Counted from the stretch's first letter, positions 33,601 to 48,273 are shown. The stretch: 60,000 bases of DNA from Phoronis australis (GCA_002633005.1 NMRA01000177.1:64001-124000), one strand, 5' to 3'. A program made the numbers and translations. The notes: generated by a model from the letters alone, not told the origin.

Positions 33601-36600
33601 TTTGGAGATGGCTATTAGGAAAGTATTAATGACGAAGAGGGCGAAACTCGATCAATCAAACTGTCGAGGTACGATTTTTGTTACCTGTGTACAGTGTACA
33701 TGTCAATCGAATCAAGATTCTCAAAGTACGGTCTACTTTAACTGCTATTTTAGACAGGTAAATGTAACTTATATACCGCAACAAACTCGCATTAGATTGA
33801 ACCTGCCTCCCGTTCAGTAACGCAAGGACCTCGCTAAAAAGCAAGACTTCGCGAGATTACGTGAGATATTGCCGTGCATTTTAAATAAGAACACGTGACT
33901 TTGACTAGGTTTTAGCCAGGTCCTAGCGTAGGTCCTAGCGTCTACTGAACGCACGCCTGAATTCACGAATAAATGTTGGTCCCTAAACTTACCGTGGGCT
34001 GCCCCGCCTCCCATGCTCTCCAGTTGGCCGCCAATTATCTTACCGTGAATTACATGTTTGAAATAAGCGTAACAATAACCTGCAGTTAACCCAAAGTGTT
34101 CACAGTGTGCCTTTGATGTTTATATTGAGGTGTTACGTACTTTAACGGCCAAACATGTCATGATTATTTTTGGCAACCTTCATTGGTTTCTGATTTTCAT
34201 GTTGATATATTTACAAAAATTGATTGATTTGTAGACGATTTTTTGACAATTATAAGCTAATCTTATAAGAAATTGGTGATGTTTCAGTGAACTTTGAGGC
34301 AGGTTGAAATTCTAGAAATCTTTATTATCTGACCCCAAAGTGCACTGGATGATTTCTGCCAATCTGAAAAACCTTCTAAGAAATTTTATGTGTTGTAGAA
34401 CTTGGACGTTCGTTAAGGAGCTTCAGGTAGTTCTATAGCTGATGCCTCTTCGGATATGTAGATTAGGTTCTCGTGTTTTGAAAAGGTGTTTTTAAACAGC
34501 CCTTAACCGTGAATCCATCACCTTGAAACCTAGCCCTTTTAAAGCGATTCTTTCAAAGCATAACCCTATTAAAGATAGATTTCCGAAACTGTACCCAAAA
34601 AACTTAATATTTACCTTAGGCTTTATTTTAGCTCTCGGAAATAGACGAAACTATAACCGAAGTTTCTTACTGAATTAGTGTTTCTCTTCTCATGGTTTCA
34701 AAGGAGTCCGCACCAGGAGTTTCTTTTTATACTTTATACCCCTAAAGTGATTTTGGCAGCACGTCTTTTATTGTCCTAATAACATAAAATACCTAAATGC
34801 GTAATGGGCATAATGCGTTCAGGTCCAGAATGTTTGAAGTCCTTCTTAAACGAGAACCTTTCTGCGCGTTGAAATTTGTTTAATAAACTCGTAGTTTTGC
34901 TTAATCAACGCGCTGAACTAGTTAAATTCAACGAGCTGAGTTAGTTCTTTTAAGAACTAATTGAAATCGGTTATCATTCTGTTCTTATTTAACGCGCACT
35001 TTTGCTTGATCGACGCTTGGTTTTCCTTATTCAAAGTGCTGTATTAGTTATTCGTTCAACACACAGAAAGGCACTCGTTTAACAACCCTTTAGCGCTTCA
35101 TAATATGAATTCATTAGAATGTGACCATTTTTCGTAAAATTTATTGAATCATGGGTACCCAAATTTATGGTGGCTGCCCCCTCCCCCCGGAGCAAATCCT
35201 CAAACAGCAAAGGCGTGACGCCTGTGGCGAGGGCAGTACAGATCTGATGACGACCAGGGGTAGACGTGGTGGCAATAGCCGGGAATCTGAAATCTGGAAC
35301 CGCGGGGTGAAGAAAGTTCGGCGAAGTCTTATTAGTTTGTGCTTATCCTCCCCATAAGGTTGTTGGGGTCTGCAAAAGCGACCAAAGGAGGTGGGCCGAT
35401 GTGAAACTGTCATGGGTATGGGGGATTCTTGATGTCGGCAGAGGTGCACGATGCGCCAAAACAACCTTTTCTTTAAATCTCACACGAAACTTTAAACTGT
35501 TTTCAGAAAATTAAAGCCGCTATCAACCACGTGTTTCATGAAAGTGACGTCAGACTTAGTAAAGAAATTTGGTCTTAGGCTCCAACTTCGCAATTGCTGA
35601 AAATAAGTTTAGCCAAGTAATTGACCTCCTATAACCAGGATTTTGAGTGACGGCTTAACTGACCAATCAGAACACAGCATTTTCGACACACCTTTGTTTC
35701 CAAGCCGCCATTTTACCCGACAAACAACATGTTGTCAGGTAAAACTTATTATTTGTTTGTCGGCTTTCCGCAAGGGGCGGAGCTTGCGATATGTCAATTA
35801 TGAGTACATCACACTTCAGACATTATTTATACAAATTATCTCAGTTAGTTGCAGTTACGTGTAGATTTCCTCAGACTTTGTTTTTTGCTTGGGTGAGATT
35901 TAATTATTAATCTGTAATGGTTGTTTGGCGCGTAATACTAAGACCTGACTTAAATCTTAAGTCACGTTTCTTGAAACAGATTCCTGCCTCCCGTTCAGTA
36001 ACGCTAGGACCTCGCTAAAAAGCAAGACTTCGCGAGATTACATGATAAATTGCCATGTATTTTAAATGAGAACACGTGGCGTGCGTTCAGTAGACGCTAG
36101 GACCTGCGCTAGGACCTAGCTAAAATCTAGTAAGGTCACGTGTTCTCATTTAAAATATACGGCAATACCCCACGAAATCTGTCAAAATCTTGCTTTTTAG
36201 CGAGGTCCAAGCGTTACTGAACGGGAGGCTGGTGTTCGTTCAAAGCAAAGTCGTCATGCTCGTATCCTTTGCTTGAATCGAAATCAGCTGCAAACTTCAC
36301 GAGCCTCATCTCGGAACCAATAACGAACTGCCAGTTTTCCTAGACATTAAATCTAACATGTGTAGAGTACATGCTGAGATCGATTTTTAACTCTAAGTAG
36401 CCTAAATCAAAAGTTGGTGTTTGTAGAAGGCGCCGTTCCTTTAACGTCATTCATTGATCTGCAGCAAATGAAGGTGAAAATAATAAGTGAAATATCGAAA
36501 CCATGCTAATGTTGTGTAGGACCTTGTCGACTTTTCGATGTATTTAGCCAACTATTTAAAAATTATAGATTTTAACTCCGTAAAAGTAAATATTTTCTGA

Positions 36601-39600
36601 AACTATAAGCCTGAAGGAATTTGACTTTGACTGCTGTTAACTAGATCACGTGACCATGTGTTAAAATTTAGCAAAAGAGAGGTTCGCCCATAGCAAACAA
36701 ACAGTATCAATAAAATGACCAAATTTTGTTTGATATGAATGTACAAGAAAACCCCCAAACATGTAGCTACAATTTTCCAATCGATCATTTCGTTTTCGTT
36801 TGATTCAACTTTTGAGTTTATCATAAAAGTCCTGCTTTTATAGCCTATCATTCAAACAGTGGACAAGAACAACCCCTTAAGTGTTTTCGAGAACAGTGCA
36901 TAAAGTGTTGTGTTACAATTTTTATATGAATATAATCGGCCGATTTTCAGATATCATGTTTCAAAGTCTATCAAATTTGGTCATTTTACTAGGGTCTTGC
37001 ATAGCCTTAAAACACTGGATTTGAAAATGGCGCATTGCGGAATCTGGCTTGAGTTTCCGGTTCCTTCAGCAACGATTCGAAGTCGGGTGAGCGTAATGTT
37101 TTTAAACCACGAAGCCCTTCGGTTCAGAATTCAACGCATTGACAGCTAAAGATCGTGGTTTTGAAGAGGCATAAAACGCGAAAACTCGTAAAAAATATCT
37201 TATAAACAGATGGTGGCATATCTACCTCTTGGGGATGCTAACGTTAGACATTCACTTTAAATAATTACAAGAATTTCTAGGAAAAAATAGTCAGCTTCAC
37301 TGTTGTTGAAACACTGACGAAAAAAAATTCTTGCATGGTATGCGCGCATGGATGAATAAGGACATCGTGTTCCATACATTTCCCACCGCGAAGAAATATT
37401 CGCGGCAACTGAAGCTACTGACTGCGGCTGATAAAGTAGGAGATTTTCGATCCCAATCGGTGTTAAAAAGCTAAAATAAATTAGTGAAGTTAAGCTAATC
37501 AAACAATGGGAGGGTCTGATAGTTGAATTTATTACTCTGCTGTTAAATTAATAAACCACTTTGTAGTAATTGAATTTTTGTCTACCAAATCTGAGTCGTG
37601 ATCAGTCGGAAGTCACTTTCATGGTCTCATTATTCTAGAGAGTGCCAAGATAAAACGCCCTCTATTATCCTCTTAAACCATAACGTAGTCGAGCACAAAC
37701 TCGTAATAGACATTTATTTGTTGCGCAGAATAGAAAATGACTAAAATAATTTCGAGTTGGTTTTTGAATATGAAGGTTTAACCCCGGTCCCTGGAGACGG
37801 TTTTGGTACTGTTTTTGGCAATGTACAGCATGTGCACATATTGAAGTAAGACTCTCAGTAATCTCTTTCTTTATTCAACTAAAACTTACTTTAAACAGCG
37901 CCAGTAAAATGAGAGTAAATGCGTGAACTCAAAATACTTGTGTTTATTTTTGCAAATGGCGAAACCGGAAGGACTAACAAAAATAGTCAAACGAATAACT
38001 CGCGTAAAGTAATAAACGGGAAACCAATAGTGGCGTAATGTCTCTTTAAGTCCTTTGAAGTAACACTTATCAGTCCTAAGAAAAAATTAGCACAATACAT
38101 GTAATACACTTGAACTAGGATCGGTACCATCAAAGACCAGGGAGGATACCATAACACTCAATCAACCACAAAATCCTGAAGGTAGGTTGGAGGACGTTTG
38201 GTCCTGGAAGAGCGTCGCAAAGGAACGTCTCCCGTCACGTCAAGTGTACCGCTGCTAGTATGACCCGCATCATTGGTAGGAACAACATCATTCGAGGTGT
38301 GGGAAGGTTGACTCAGGTTTACTCCAGGAAGAACATCAGACACACTAGAAGGTGGTANNNNNNNNNNNNNNNNNNNNNNNNNNNNNNNNNNNNNNNNNNN
38401 NNNNNNNNNNNNNNNNNNNNNNNNNNNNNNNNNNNNNNNNNNNNNNNNNNNNNNNNNNNNNNNNNNNNNNNNNNNNNNNNNNNNNNNNNNNNNNNNNNNN
38501 NNNNNNNNNNNNNNNNNNNNNNNNNNNNNNNNNNNNNNNNNNACACTAAAATTTCTTATTCCGACAATATGAAAAACGCTACTTGATTGCACGCTAACAC
38601 AGGACAGTGACTTTGCCCCCGCCAAATACGTCACGAGACTAAGCAGCGCTCCAAGCCGGTAATTTTTTTAGCTTCGTTAGAGAATATAAGTTTAATTTTT
38701 GGTGTTGAATTATTTGTGAAATTAATCAACAATTCATAGAAAACTATCCAGAATTTATTCAGAATAAATTACAGTTCCCTTTCAATATCTGATAAGTTGA
38801 CAAATCTATCTCTGGAATCTCGGATTGTGAGAACTTGCCTTGCTTTTGACTCCATAAAGTCTTCAACCAGAGAACTTAGTGGAAGTGATACTGCAGCTGT
38901 CCTACTATATAATCCCACTGACGTGAAGCTCGCTGGTACTCCCAACCATTTCCTGATATTCTGGTTTGCCTCCCGCTCCATAGACTCGACTGCTGAGATC
39001 GGGATGCTGTAAACCGATAGCGGCCACGAGATCTTGGTCAGTAAACCGAATTGATAACACCAGAGCTTGAACTTCCCCGGCAAAGTGCACCCGTTGATCT
39101 TCTTCAAACTCTCCCTGAACAGGGCCACTGTGTCCCTTGCGTTTGTGATGTCGCTTAAACTGCTGCCGTTCACCTTGCCTAGATATTTCACCGACCTCTC
39201 ACCCAAGGATGGAATCTCCTCACCGTTCATACGGAAGGCTCGGTGCTGACTCATTCTCCCTTTCATCAAGACCAACCTTCTGGACTTCTGCACCTTAAAC
39301 CTCATCCTACCCCAAACAATTAGTTCTTCTAATTTCTTCAACACCCAACCTGCTCCTACTGCTGTTGATGTAGTAACTGTCGTCGACAAATGCACGACAC
39401 GGGGGAATGCGTCTGCCTTGTAGAAGAGGCTCCCTGCACTCTTTGCTGGATCGTCAAATAATGAGGTTCAATGCTAGCCCAAATAAGCTGACTGAAATGG
39501 TGCACCCGGTCAATATCCCTTTCTTCAAAGGCTTGAACTCTGTTGTGAACTCTTTCGTTGAAAGTCACATCTGTATACTGTTGAAGTAGTCGTTGATGAC

Positions 39601-42600
39601 CTTCCTGTACTCCTTCCGGAAAATGATAAGTCGCCAAGGCCTTCCTAATTAGTGAATGTGGCATGGAACCATAAGCATTCTCTAAATCTAACCACACAAC
39701 TGCCAAGTCCGACTTGTCTGCCTTTGCCTTACTGATCAGCTCCGTTAGAACAGCATTATGCTCCAGGCAACCCGACTGCTCTGGTACACCACTTTTCTGC
39801 ACTGTGGGGTGGATACAACCATTAATTCCCCAGGGCGTACTTGACAATTCTTGATGCAATCACTGCGAAGAAAATTTTGCACTCCAAATCAAGCAGGGAA
39901 ATCGCCCTTTAGTCTTTTATAGCCTCAGCATCTTTGATCTTTGGTATATAACAGCCTCCAGCCTTGCCCCAGTGATCAGGAAGTTTCTTCTGAATCTTGC
40001 TAACATATCCATTACACAAAACGGAACGAGTTGCCATGGCATTTCGTCGGCCAGTGGCTTGTTGCATGAAACAGATATATTACGGAGTCAAGTATATTTC
40101 CATATATATGCGGACTTTGTTTACTCACTACATACGCGCACCCAAGGCTCGAGCGACCCCCCCCCCCCCCNTTTATTACAGTTATATCATTCAGGGCACT
40201 TATGGATTTAATATTAACGCAAACGGTTCCTTTTCTTAACACACCGGTAGCAAGCAGTTGAGTTACTATAATTCTTTGTACTAAAGCTTGAAATAATCAC
40301 TCTCGCTTCTGCGGCCATATTTGTTGGTCTTAGTTTTGAAACATTTCATTTGTGTAATGTAATACCTCAAAATGCAACATTATTTTTAAACTTGGATATG
40401 ACAAGAGGAATGCACTTTGTTTGACTTAATTATTTGATATATATTTACATAGGTAATGACAACATCTACCGACTGACCCACCAGGATAGGTACCAGTTAC
40501 GTGTGGATTTAGAAGACCACGAAGGCAACAAGGCGTACGCATCGTATCACAGTTTCTCTATCGCATCCGAGTCGTTCAATTACACACTGACAGTGGGCGG
40601 GTATTCTGGAGGTGCAGGTAGACATAAACTGTCGCTTATGTGGTTACGAAACTTTACACCCCTAAGGCCAACAAGCTAAAGCAACATAATCGGTTCCGGT
40701 CAACGTTTTTTTTTTGCTAATTGATGTGGCGTTTTTATGCTGTTCAATTTTGTGAAAACTACTTTTGGTGTCACTATAGGCGGTGCGTTTTTTCTATTCT
40801 CTGACTAGCGTCAGTGATACAACAACGCGATTGCCCGTGGTGGTCTCGACCGAGGGCTGGGGGATGACCCTGATGCTTGTCTCACACAGTAATCGTAACC
40901 TGGCTATATATATATTTAATGAAGACCTATGAGGAAGATTTTTATGCCGTGGGACGCAGGTTACACAATGGGTTGGGTTACCGACCACAACCAAATAATG
41001 CATCTTTGGCTTAAAAGTCAGACACGGTCTTAATTTTGTCTCTAGCATTGACAACTTAAAAGATGCAAAATCACTGCGATAAAGGATTCTCTGTCGACCT
41101 TTCACTAAGTTCTATTTGATCTACGTTAAATCTGTTGGAAGAGGAGTTTAGAAATTGACGCTTCCTAACAAAATCACAAAGGAACAACATGTTTTTCTGT
41201 GTCATTGTCAAAGATAACTACGTCAACTAATTCTACCGCTCTCAAAAAATGCTCAAAATGCCTTTTTCGGCCCTAAAACTAAGCTGCGTTTTATAGACGC
41301 AGTAAACTCGCAAAAATGCTAGATCACGCTACTTTTTGCGAGATACGGCCATGCATTACCAGTGAAGCACTTGATCTCAGTGGATTACCTCGCCATTTCC
41401 TTGCTTCTACACAACGCATGTGGTCGTCAAATGAACTTACCTTGAGTTAAGCGGTTTCACATAACGCTCTGTCCACACCAATTGGATCCTGAACAAACAT
41501 ATCAGTATGTAAATCGTAGCAGATGTCAACAAAAAGGCAGTGCTATTTAAATACAGGTACATGCCAGCACAAATGAGAAATCGGTAAAGTAAACAGTAGC
41601 TAATCGAATGTAATGTAATAGAGTGTAAACTATTTATTTATTAAACCTTGTAAGAGCTCTTTTTCTTTTGATGAAAATATCAGATTTTCCAGAGGTTCAT
41701 TTACTCTTGCAGTACAACGTCATCTCGTTCTTAACCCTTTGTTTGAGTCGAAACGGTTACAATTATTTGCTTGGAATAGCAGGCAGAATACTTATTTGTC
41801 CTGCAGGTACATGACATTGGCTTTGCTTTAAAATTGTCGGATTTATTATCGAAATCCTGTCGGGAAACATTTCGTTCACGGATACCTCTCAAGCTTATTA
41901 TAATTTCTATCGTCAGATTGTCAGGTGCACTGCAGTAAACCTTCGCTGGCATTGAAAGGTCATTGCAGTTAAAACTGCCAAGAAAACTGTGAAAAAAGCA
42001 AAAGATCTACAAATAACGTGAGAGATCCCAGTAGCACGAAAACGAGGCCACAAAAGTGCATGGCGGATGTTGCAGTATTGTGGGTAAATAATGAGAGATT
42101 CAAGTGTCGCTGTCTAACCCTTCTGAAACTAAGCTGCCGTGACAAGCAACTTAATTCATCTGGTTTGAAACAATGACGACCTATGTGTACTTCTCGTGGT
42201 CAGAGATCATTTCTGAGTTGAGAAGGACAATTAACATATCGACTTCGATTTTGTAAAAATAAGTGGACTAAATCAAATTTAAATTTGTCAAATAGAAAAT
42301 TAGAGTGTAGTTTACAATTTGTGCAAACTTTTGTAGTTTACTTAGTTGCATGCGACATCTAAATCATCAACCTGATATTATTTTATTTCAAAAGAATCAA
42401 ATGTATTCTGATATTCGCCCATTGCCCAACATTTTCGCGTTTATTCGTCCTTTTACAACAGTGATTTTAATTCAGACGCAGGGCCGTAAGAAGCGGTGGG
42501 GGGATGGCGGGGGGGGGNGGGGGTGCTCGCTCCCCCCAAAAATTTTTTGTCAGGCCTCGGGGTTAAACCGTGGCAATCAACATAGGCGTGGGGCCGGGGA

Positions 42601-45600
42601 CAGTCGAGAAAAGAAAGAATGCGAAATACGAAGAAGAGAGAAAATTCAAGAGAACATTTAACAACTCTGTATCAGTGCATGGTTTACCTTTTGAGGACCC
42701 TGGCCAGGACGTTGTTGCAGGGGTTTCCACTTTTACTGGATTTTTAAATTCAGTAAGTCAATTTTGCGAAAGCAAAACTATATTTTTCTAAGAGATAACG
42801 GAGACAAGTTTCGCTTTATGTTTTTCCTCGAAGTTGTCTGTCATTTGAGAACAATTGGTGACCTGCGCATTTCCTGATTTTTGAAAATATAGATATTTTC
42901 ATATTTAGGGATCCCGCTCTTGAAGGAAGCCATTGATGACATTCAAGTGGCCACCCCTTTTGTGTTTTTATTGACAAATTCTTAAGGGGCTGCTCACGGA
43001 AAGAGGGTCCTCTGTTGGAATCGATCGCCTCTATTTTCCTGTTTTTGTGAAATCGTGCAACCGGCTTCCATGTTGAAGAAGGTCATTTCCTACACTGTCT
43101 TGTGACCACACGACTTTGGAATGAACTGTCATTCTTTTCCAAGCTTAATATAATGATGTTTAGCCTTTCATGACCAAGGTTTCCCATTTCAGACGGGATC
43201 TTCCCTCGGTGGAGTAGTTCGGGGGAAATGTCCCTTTGTCCCTCTGTACATGTAAATCTTACACTTCCAAGTGGTCACGAGGGAAGTTGAAATTCCAAAT
43301 TCATCAAAAAGCACAAAACATTCGTGCACAGCACAGCAGTATCAAGACATTCGACCCAAACAATCAAAAATGTGAAAAAATACAATACAACTGACCACCA
43401 TCGAAAGGGTGGAATTTTGAAGAAAAAAGAACTATTTAATATGGTTAGTTTTAAAATAATGTTATTGTTTCCCATAAAATAGTATCTCTTTTGAAGATGG
43501 TTACTATGAGTTGTTTGTAAGGAATTCCCACCTGTGGAAAACACTGATGTCTGAGGTACTATTTGTGATGACCGTGTACATGTCGAAACTCGCTGGGGGT
43601 ACTCAAAGAACTCTCTCAATCATAAAGAAATGAGTTTTTTTTGTAAGTGGAGATCAATTTTACCTCGTGAACCGTTATAGGTACCTCTGAAATGAGCAAA
43701 AATACTTTAATACAAATGTCACATGTCCCATATTTCCACGGTTACCCGTGCTAAAAATCTGCGAGCATGCCTGCGGAAATTGCTTAATATAACATTCCGT
43801 TTTGATATAAACAGATTCGCTAATTTCTGATTTACTTGTTTATGTATTTACGAAAATCGATAGATTCATAGATGATATTTGAAAATTACAAGCTAATCTT
43901 GTAAAAATTGATGATGTTTCAGTGACTTTAGTTGTAGCCTGAAGTTGGAAAAACTCTACAATCCGATCCCCAAATAGTAAAATACACTTAGACGATTTTG
44001 CCTATCTAAAATAACTCTCAAAGATATTAATGAAATTCGGAATCACAAACCGTAGATCGAAAAAAGTTTTAAAAGTCTTTAAAAAATAAAATTATTAACT
44101 CATTACTAGGAAAAGTTGTCTTTGCACTTCCTTTGTGTTTTTAGTTTCCATTAGTATTGCGCCATGGATTTTTGTTCTTCAAAACTCAATTATTGGAGAC
44201 AAATAAAACAACAACAATAATATATATTTTAGATTGCATTGGGAATTTCAGGGTCACAGCTCTACTAATGAATATTTCACAGAAGGAACCAGATCATGCA
44301 TAGGCGGATTTAGGGGGGGGCCCAGGGGGCCCGGCCCCCCCCCCCCCCTTGGCTGCTGCAAAAAATAAAACAGTAAGAGCGTAGGGAAATGGTGAGTTTA
44401 TTAATTAACCCCGGTAATTAAAATTATACGGATGAAAAAAAGATTTAAATGTGTGCAGTTTTAGTGTTNCCGGCAGTGGCGCTGCGCACTACGACTCCGT
44501 TTCCGTCGTCTGCTCCACTGTGCAATGAAGAAAATTTACTTCAATTTTTAAAGAAAATGGAATCTGAGTGACGATGAAAAAACAGAAGCTGCTGGTAAGA
44601 TGTGGATTTTAATCCAAGCCTTAGTGAATCACTAAGAAACTCTGTTTGTCAAACCTTATCTTAAGACGATTTCCAAAGCAATACCGTCATTATTGCCAAC
44701 ATGAAAAATGGATTTGGTCTATTGGGCATTTGAAGACTATTTCAAATACGACAAATTTGTTAAGAACTGATGGCACAAAATATAAAACGTGTAAAAAGCA
44801 TTACAAAAAGAAGTAGGTTTAGCACGCAAACGCTGTGGACCACTGATAAAAAAGTAGGTCTTTTAATATGAAATCAGTGGTGAAGTCGTGGTGGTGCAGT
44901 GGTAACGCACGCGCGCTTTATCCGCCAGATCGTGAGTTCGAGTCTTTGGTACTTGCAGTTTTTCCTGTTTGACACGTTCTCCGTTTTTTGCCTTTTTTTC
45001 TTGGATAATATATCAGGAATCAACGAAAATGCTTGATTTTTAGAGGTAAAAACAGAAAAATTTCCCCCCATTCGGTGCTATGCGCATCTACAATCGTTCA
45101 GTTTGCGCAAATGCTTGCAGCCGGACAAAATGTTGGCTCCCCCCCTGTGATATCCTAGATCCGCCATTGCAGATGGGTACATAATACCAAATGGGTATTG
45201 GCCGATTGCCTACCAAGTGGGTCGAGCAAAACGGCAAATTCAATTACAAGTACCAAATGGGTACAACTGCCAAATGGGCAAATATTATATAATAAAGTAC
45301 CAAGTGGGTACATCAAACAGCCAACTGGGCTATAACAACCTGCAAAGCAGGTTCCGGACAAGCTGAGTGAGCAGACCAGCCGGAGTGATAAAAAGAGATA
45401 TTGTAAGGAACGTGGTGTTGTGGCTCAGTATGTGCCACATGGGCAGGGTTGTTCATGGATGAACAATCCTGTCCACCGCCACTGTTTGCTTGCCTTGATT
45501 CCCGTGCACGTCATGAGTGACGGACGTACCCACGTTAAAAATAAGGTGGAGCCATGCAGTAGGCCCGCGCAGAATCTCAGTGATTCAAGGGAGCTGAACT

Positions 45601-48223
45601 CTAAGCGTTGAAATGTGTACGTTTTTGGGACACACTCGATTTCAACACAAACCAGAAATTGTAGTGCCTGTCGTGTTTCAGTGATGGAATTTAAAACAGC
45701 CCCAAAGTCACTATGTACCAGGGACTTTGGGACCTCACCTTTTTCAAAAAAACTTTCAAAAAATGGCCATAATAAAATTAAGTTTTCTCGAAACTGGATC
45801 ACAATAAAAACGAACCTTGACCTTAGAGACAGCGCAGACGGATAGGTATACGAGCTAAGCTGTCTGTCTCAAGTGAATCACAGTTGAGCTGACCAGCAAC
45901 TAGCTTTAGTTCATCGGGAATTCCGTATTTTGACACTGTTAGGTCTCCACTGTACAGTTACTTGAGGCAGTTCTTCACTACCCGTCAGTGCACCGGCCCT
46001 AGGCCCATTCTTAGGCCTACTCTCCGTGCTAGTTCACGGTTACTCAACTCTTGATGGCCGCCATCCCCGGGATTGCCCCCCACCTAGGGCGGACGTGAGA
46101 AATTCGGTACAAATGTGGTGGCATCGGGAGCACAGGGTGCTGGGAGCTTGTGTCCCCCCCCCCTACCCCCATAATTTTTGGCTTCCTACGGGTCTGAGTC
46201 GTATTGTTTTTCAACTATTTCAGCTAACGGGCATCATATGAAAGGACACGCGAGCCTGTCTGCAACTCGATGGCTTTATGCTTAGGCAGAGAAATGGTGG
46301 CTTAGCAATGAATACATGAAGAATCCTATACGAGTCTCAGGTTTATGACATGGGCAAAACTTCTTGTAAATTTCGTCAAAATCCCTAGGCTTGTCCAGGG
46401 ATTTTGACAAAATTTCCAAGAGGTTTTACCCATGCCATAAACCTGAGACGAGTGTAAGATTTGTTTTCTCACATGAAGTGTAAAAACGATCTTTTCGCCG
46501 AAAAACTCGACGTGTCTAAAACTTTCAACCACATGACGCCACTTTTGTAAAAACACGTTTGCGCAATGTAATTAAACTCAGTTACTTTTTGTTAGTAGTT
46601 TTATTTTAAACGTAACAATTGTAAATTGCATTCAGCATTCGTAACAGTATGTAAGTTAGAATCTAATAAATGGTCTTTGAAGTTGTAATACTAAAATTTA
46701 ACAAATTTTTATACAGTCAGCAGGTCTTCCTCGTGCGTGAGTACGGAATTGACACAGCATAGCTAGAAAGTCTCACCGAAGTTCTTGAGTTGGGGTTCGT
46801 CTCCGTTTGAATGAACGCGGATATGGAAGTTGTTCGCATGTCCGTCCGACTGGGAGTACGTGCACAACGGATTTGTGTGTCATAACCTCGTCACATTCAC
46901 GGAATTGTTTGTATGCCGCGCGTTTGGTTGTTTTAGTGTTTTGCAGACGATAATAAGCAATGCGTATGGATTTCTACTTTGCACTACTTTGTGATTCACC
47001 CATGTGATATCGAAAAAGTTACGTATTCGGAGTTATTAACCAGTCGTGTCGTAACACATTCCAGGTCATGCGAGAAAAATACGGTCACAGTAACAAATGT
47101 TACAGAAAATTATACATTAACCCACTTTATCTACATCAACTATCACAAATGGATATAGAAAATAGTCTGGTCAAACCGGCAAAGTTGAAGTGCCAAGGCA
47201 TTATTCCTGCAGATTAATGTAACCACGCAATCGTAATGTCGGTGTGTACAGGTTAATACTTCACGGGAAATTCGAGAGTAATATTTATGGCTAAATTCCA
47301 TTATGGTATTTTCAATGTAGAGACTTCCAACCCTGTGTACGGGTTTGTTTACTGACTCAAATGCATCTAGGTCTTTATAAACATAATGCATAGTTGCATA
47401 CACTCATTCACCCATACATGTACACGTAAACATGCACACGCACATAAATTTTATACAATCATAAACTTACACTCATACTCGTATACACATTAACTAGTAT
47501 TAATCAGTTTTTTTAACAACTTACATAAAAAATTCAACACGGGCCTGGTTGGAAATAGGGATAATTAAAGGTGAACAATACGAGAGATGTGTGCTATTTG
47601 GTGACGTGGATTAAACATTGAAAATATTGTACAGTAATGATAATTTAGGATTTATAAAAAATCTGCTCTTTCGTTAGCATTTGGGAGGGGGGGGGTGAAA
47701 TGTGTAGTGATAAAGTGGTAAAGTTTGTTTGTCCATATAGACTTTGCGGAGATATAGTTTGGAAATTGTGCGGGAATTTAAGAGTGCCAAGGTGCAGATA
47801 GGATTTTATGCGATTTAGAGTGATCTCAACACGAAGTGAAATGTTTGAGTACAATGGGTGACGGAGTTTTTGTGAGAAAGTTGTCGACATGACTTTTGAG
47901 ATCGTGTTAGGGTGCATATAGGTGGAGAAGTTTTCAAATTGTGTGGCAGCTTTTCAAAATGTAAGTTCAGTGGGAAAGAGACAGAGGAACTGTGAGGAAT
48001 GAGATTGTCTATAGAATCTTCGTGTTAGGATTTCCCGACATGTTATTGATATCATGGAAAAGCTTGGATATATGGGTGATAATGTGATGTTTATTACTTG
48101 AAAAAGGAGCAGGAGCAATTGGCAGGGTTATTTACATTCATTCTCATGAAAATATTTGGAATTGGCCTAAGAAATTATATAATAATAATAACTACAATAA
48201 TAATAATTATTATTATAATAATG

Positions 48224-48273
<50 letters not shown>

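Larger units (their letters stand above)
33210..34400. repeat. Dispersed repeat block, partner of 42900-44040
   Basis: Short stretches at 33235-33305 (TTTTTTGTGAAAAT..AAGGAAGGTCACCTC) and 34195-34385 (TATAAGCTAATCTTATAAG..GGTGATGTTTCAGTGA) match 43015-43095 and 43830-44020 in the same order and orientation. Diverged; boundaries uncertain; interrupted by the MITEs at 33348 and 33805. Confidence 0.5.
31250..40452 (+). other. FReD gene intron 3 (9.2 kb), transposon-rich
   Basis: Contains a Kolobok-like element (31571-33207), a hAT-like MITE (33348-33495), palindromic MITEs (33805-33956, 35986-36229), an LTR-element pol tail next to a gap (38158-38542) and a decayed non-LTR retrotransposon (38769-40030). 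Nothing recognised in 36230-37640. Confidence 0.85.

Noticed and set aside
38260-38634. Open frames across the N run
   Set aside because: Artefacts of translating unknown bases, except the short pol-like tail at 38158-38357.
45425-45802. 125-codon minus-strand open frame
   Set aside because: No recognisable domain, in a repeat-rich intron, no splice context.
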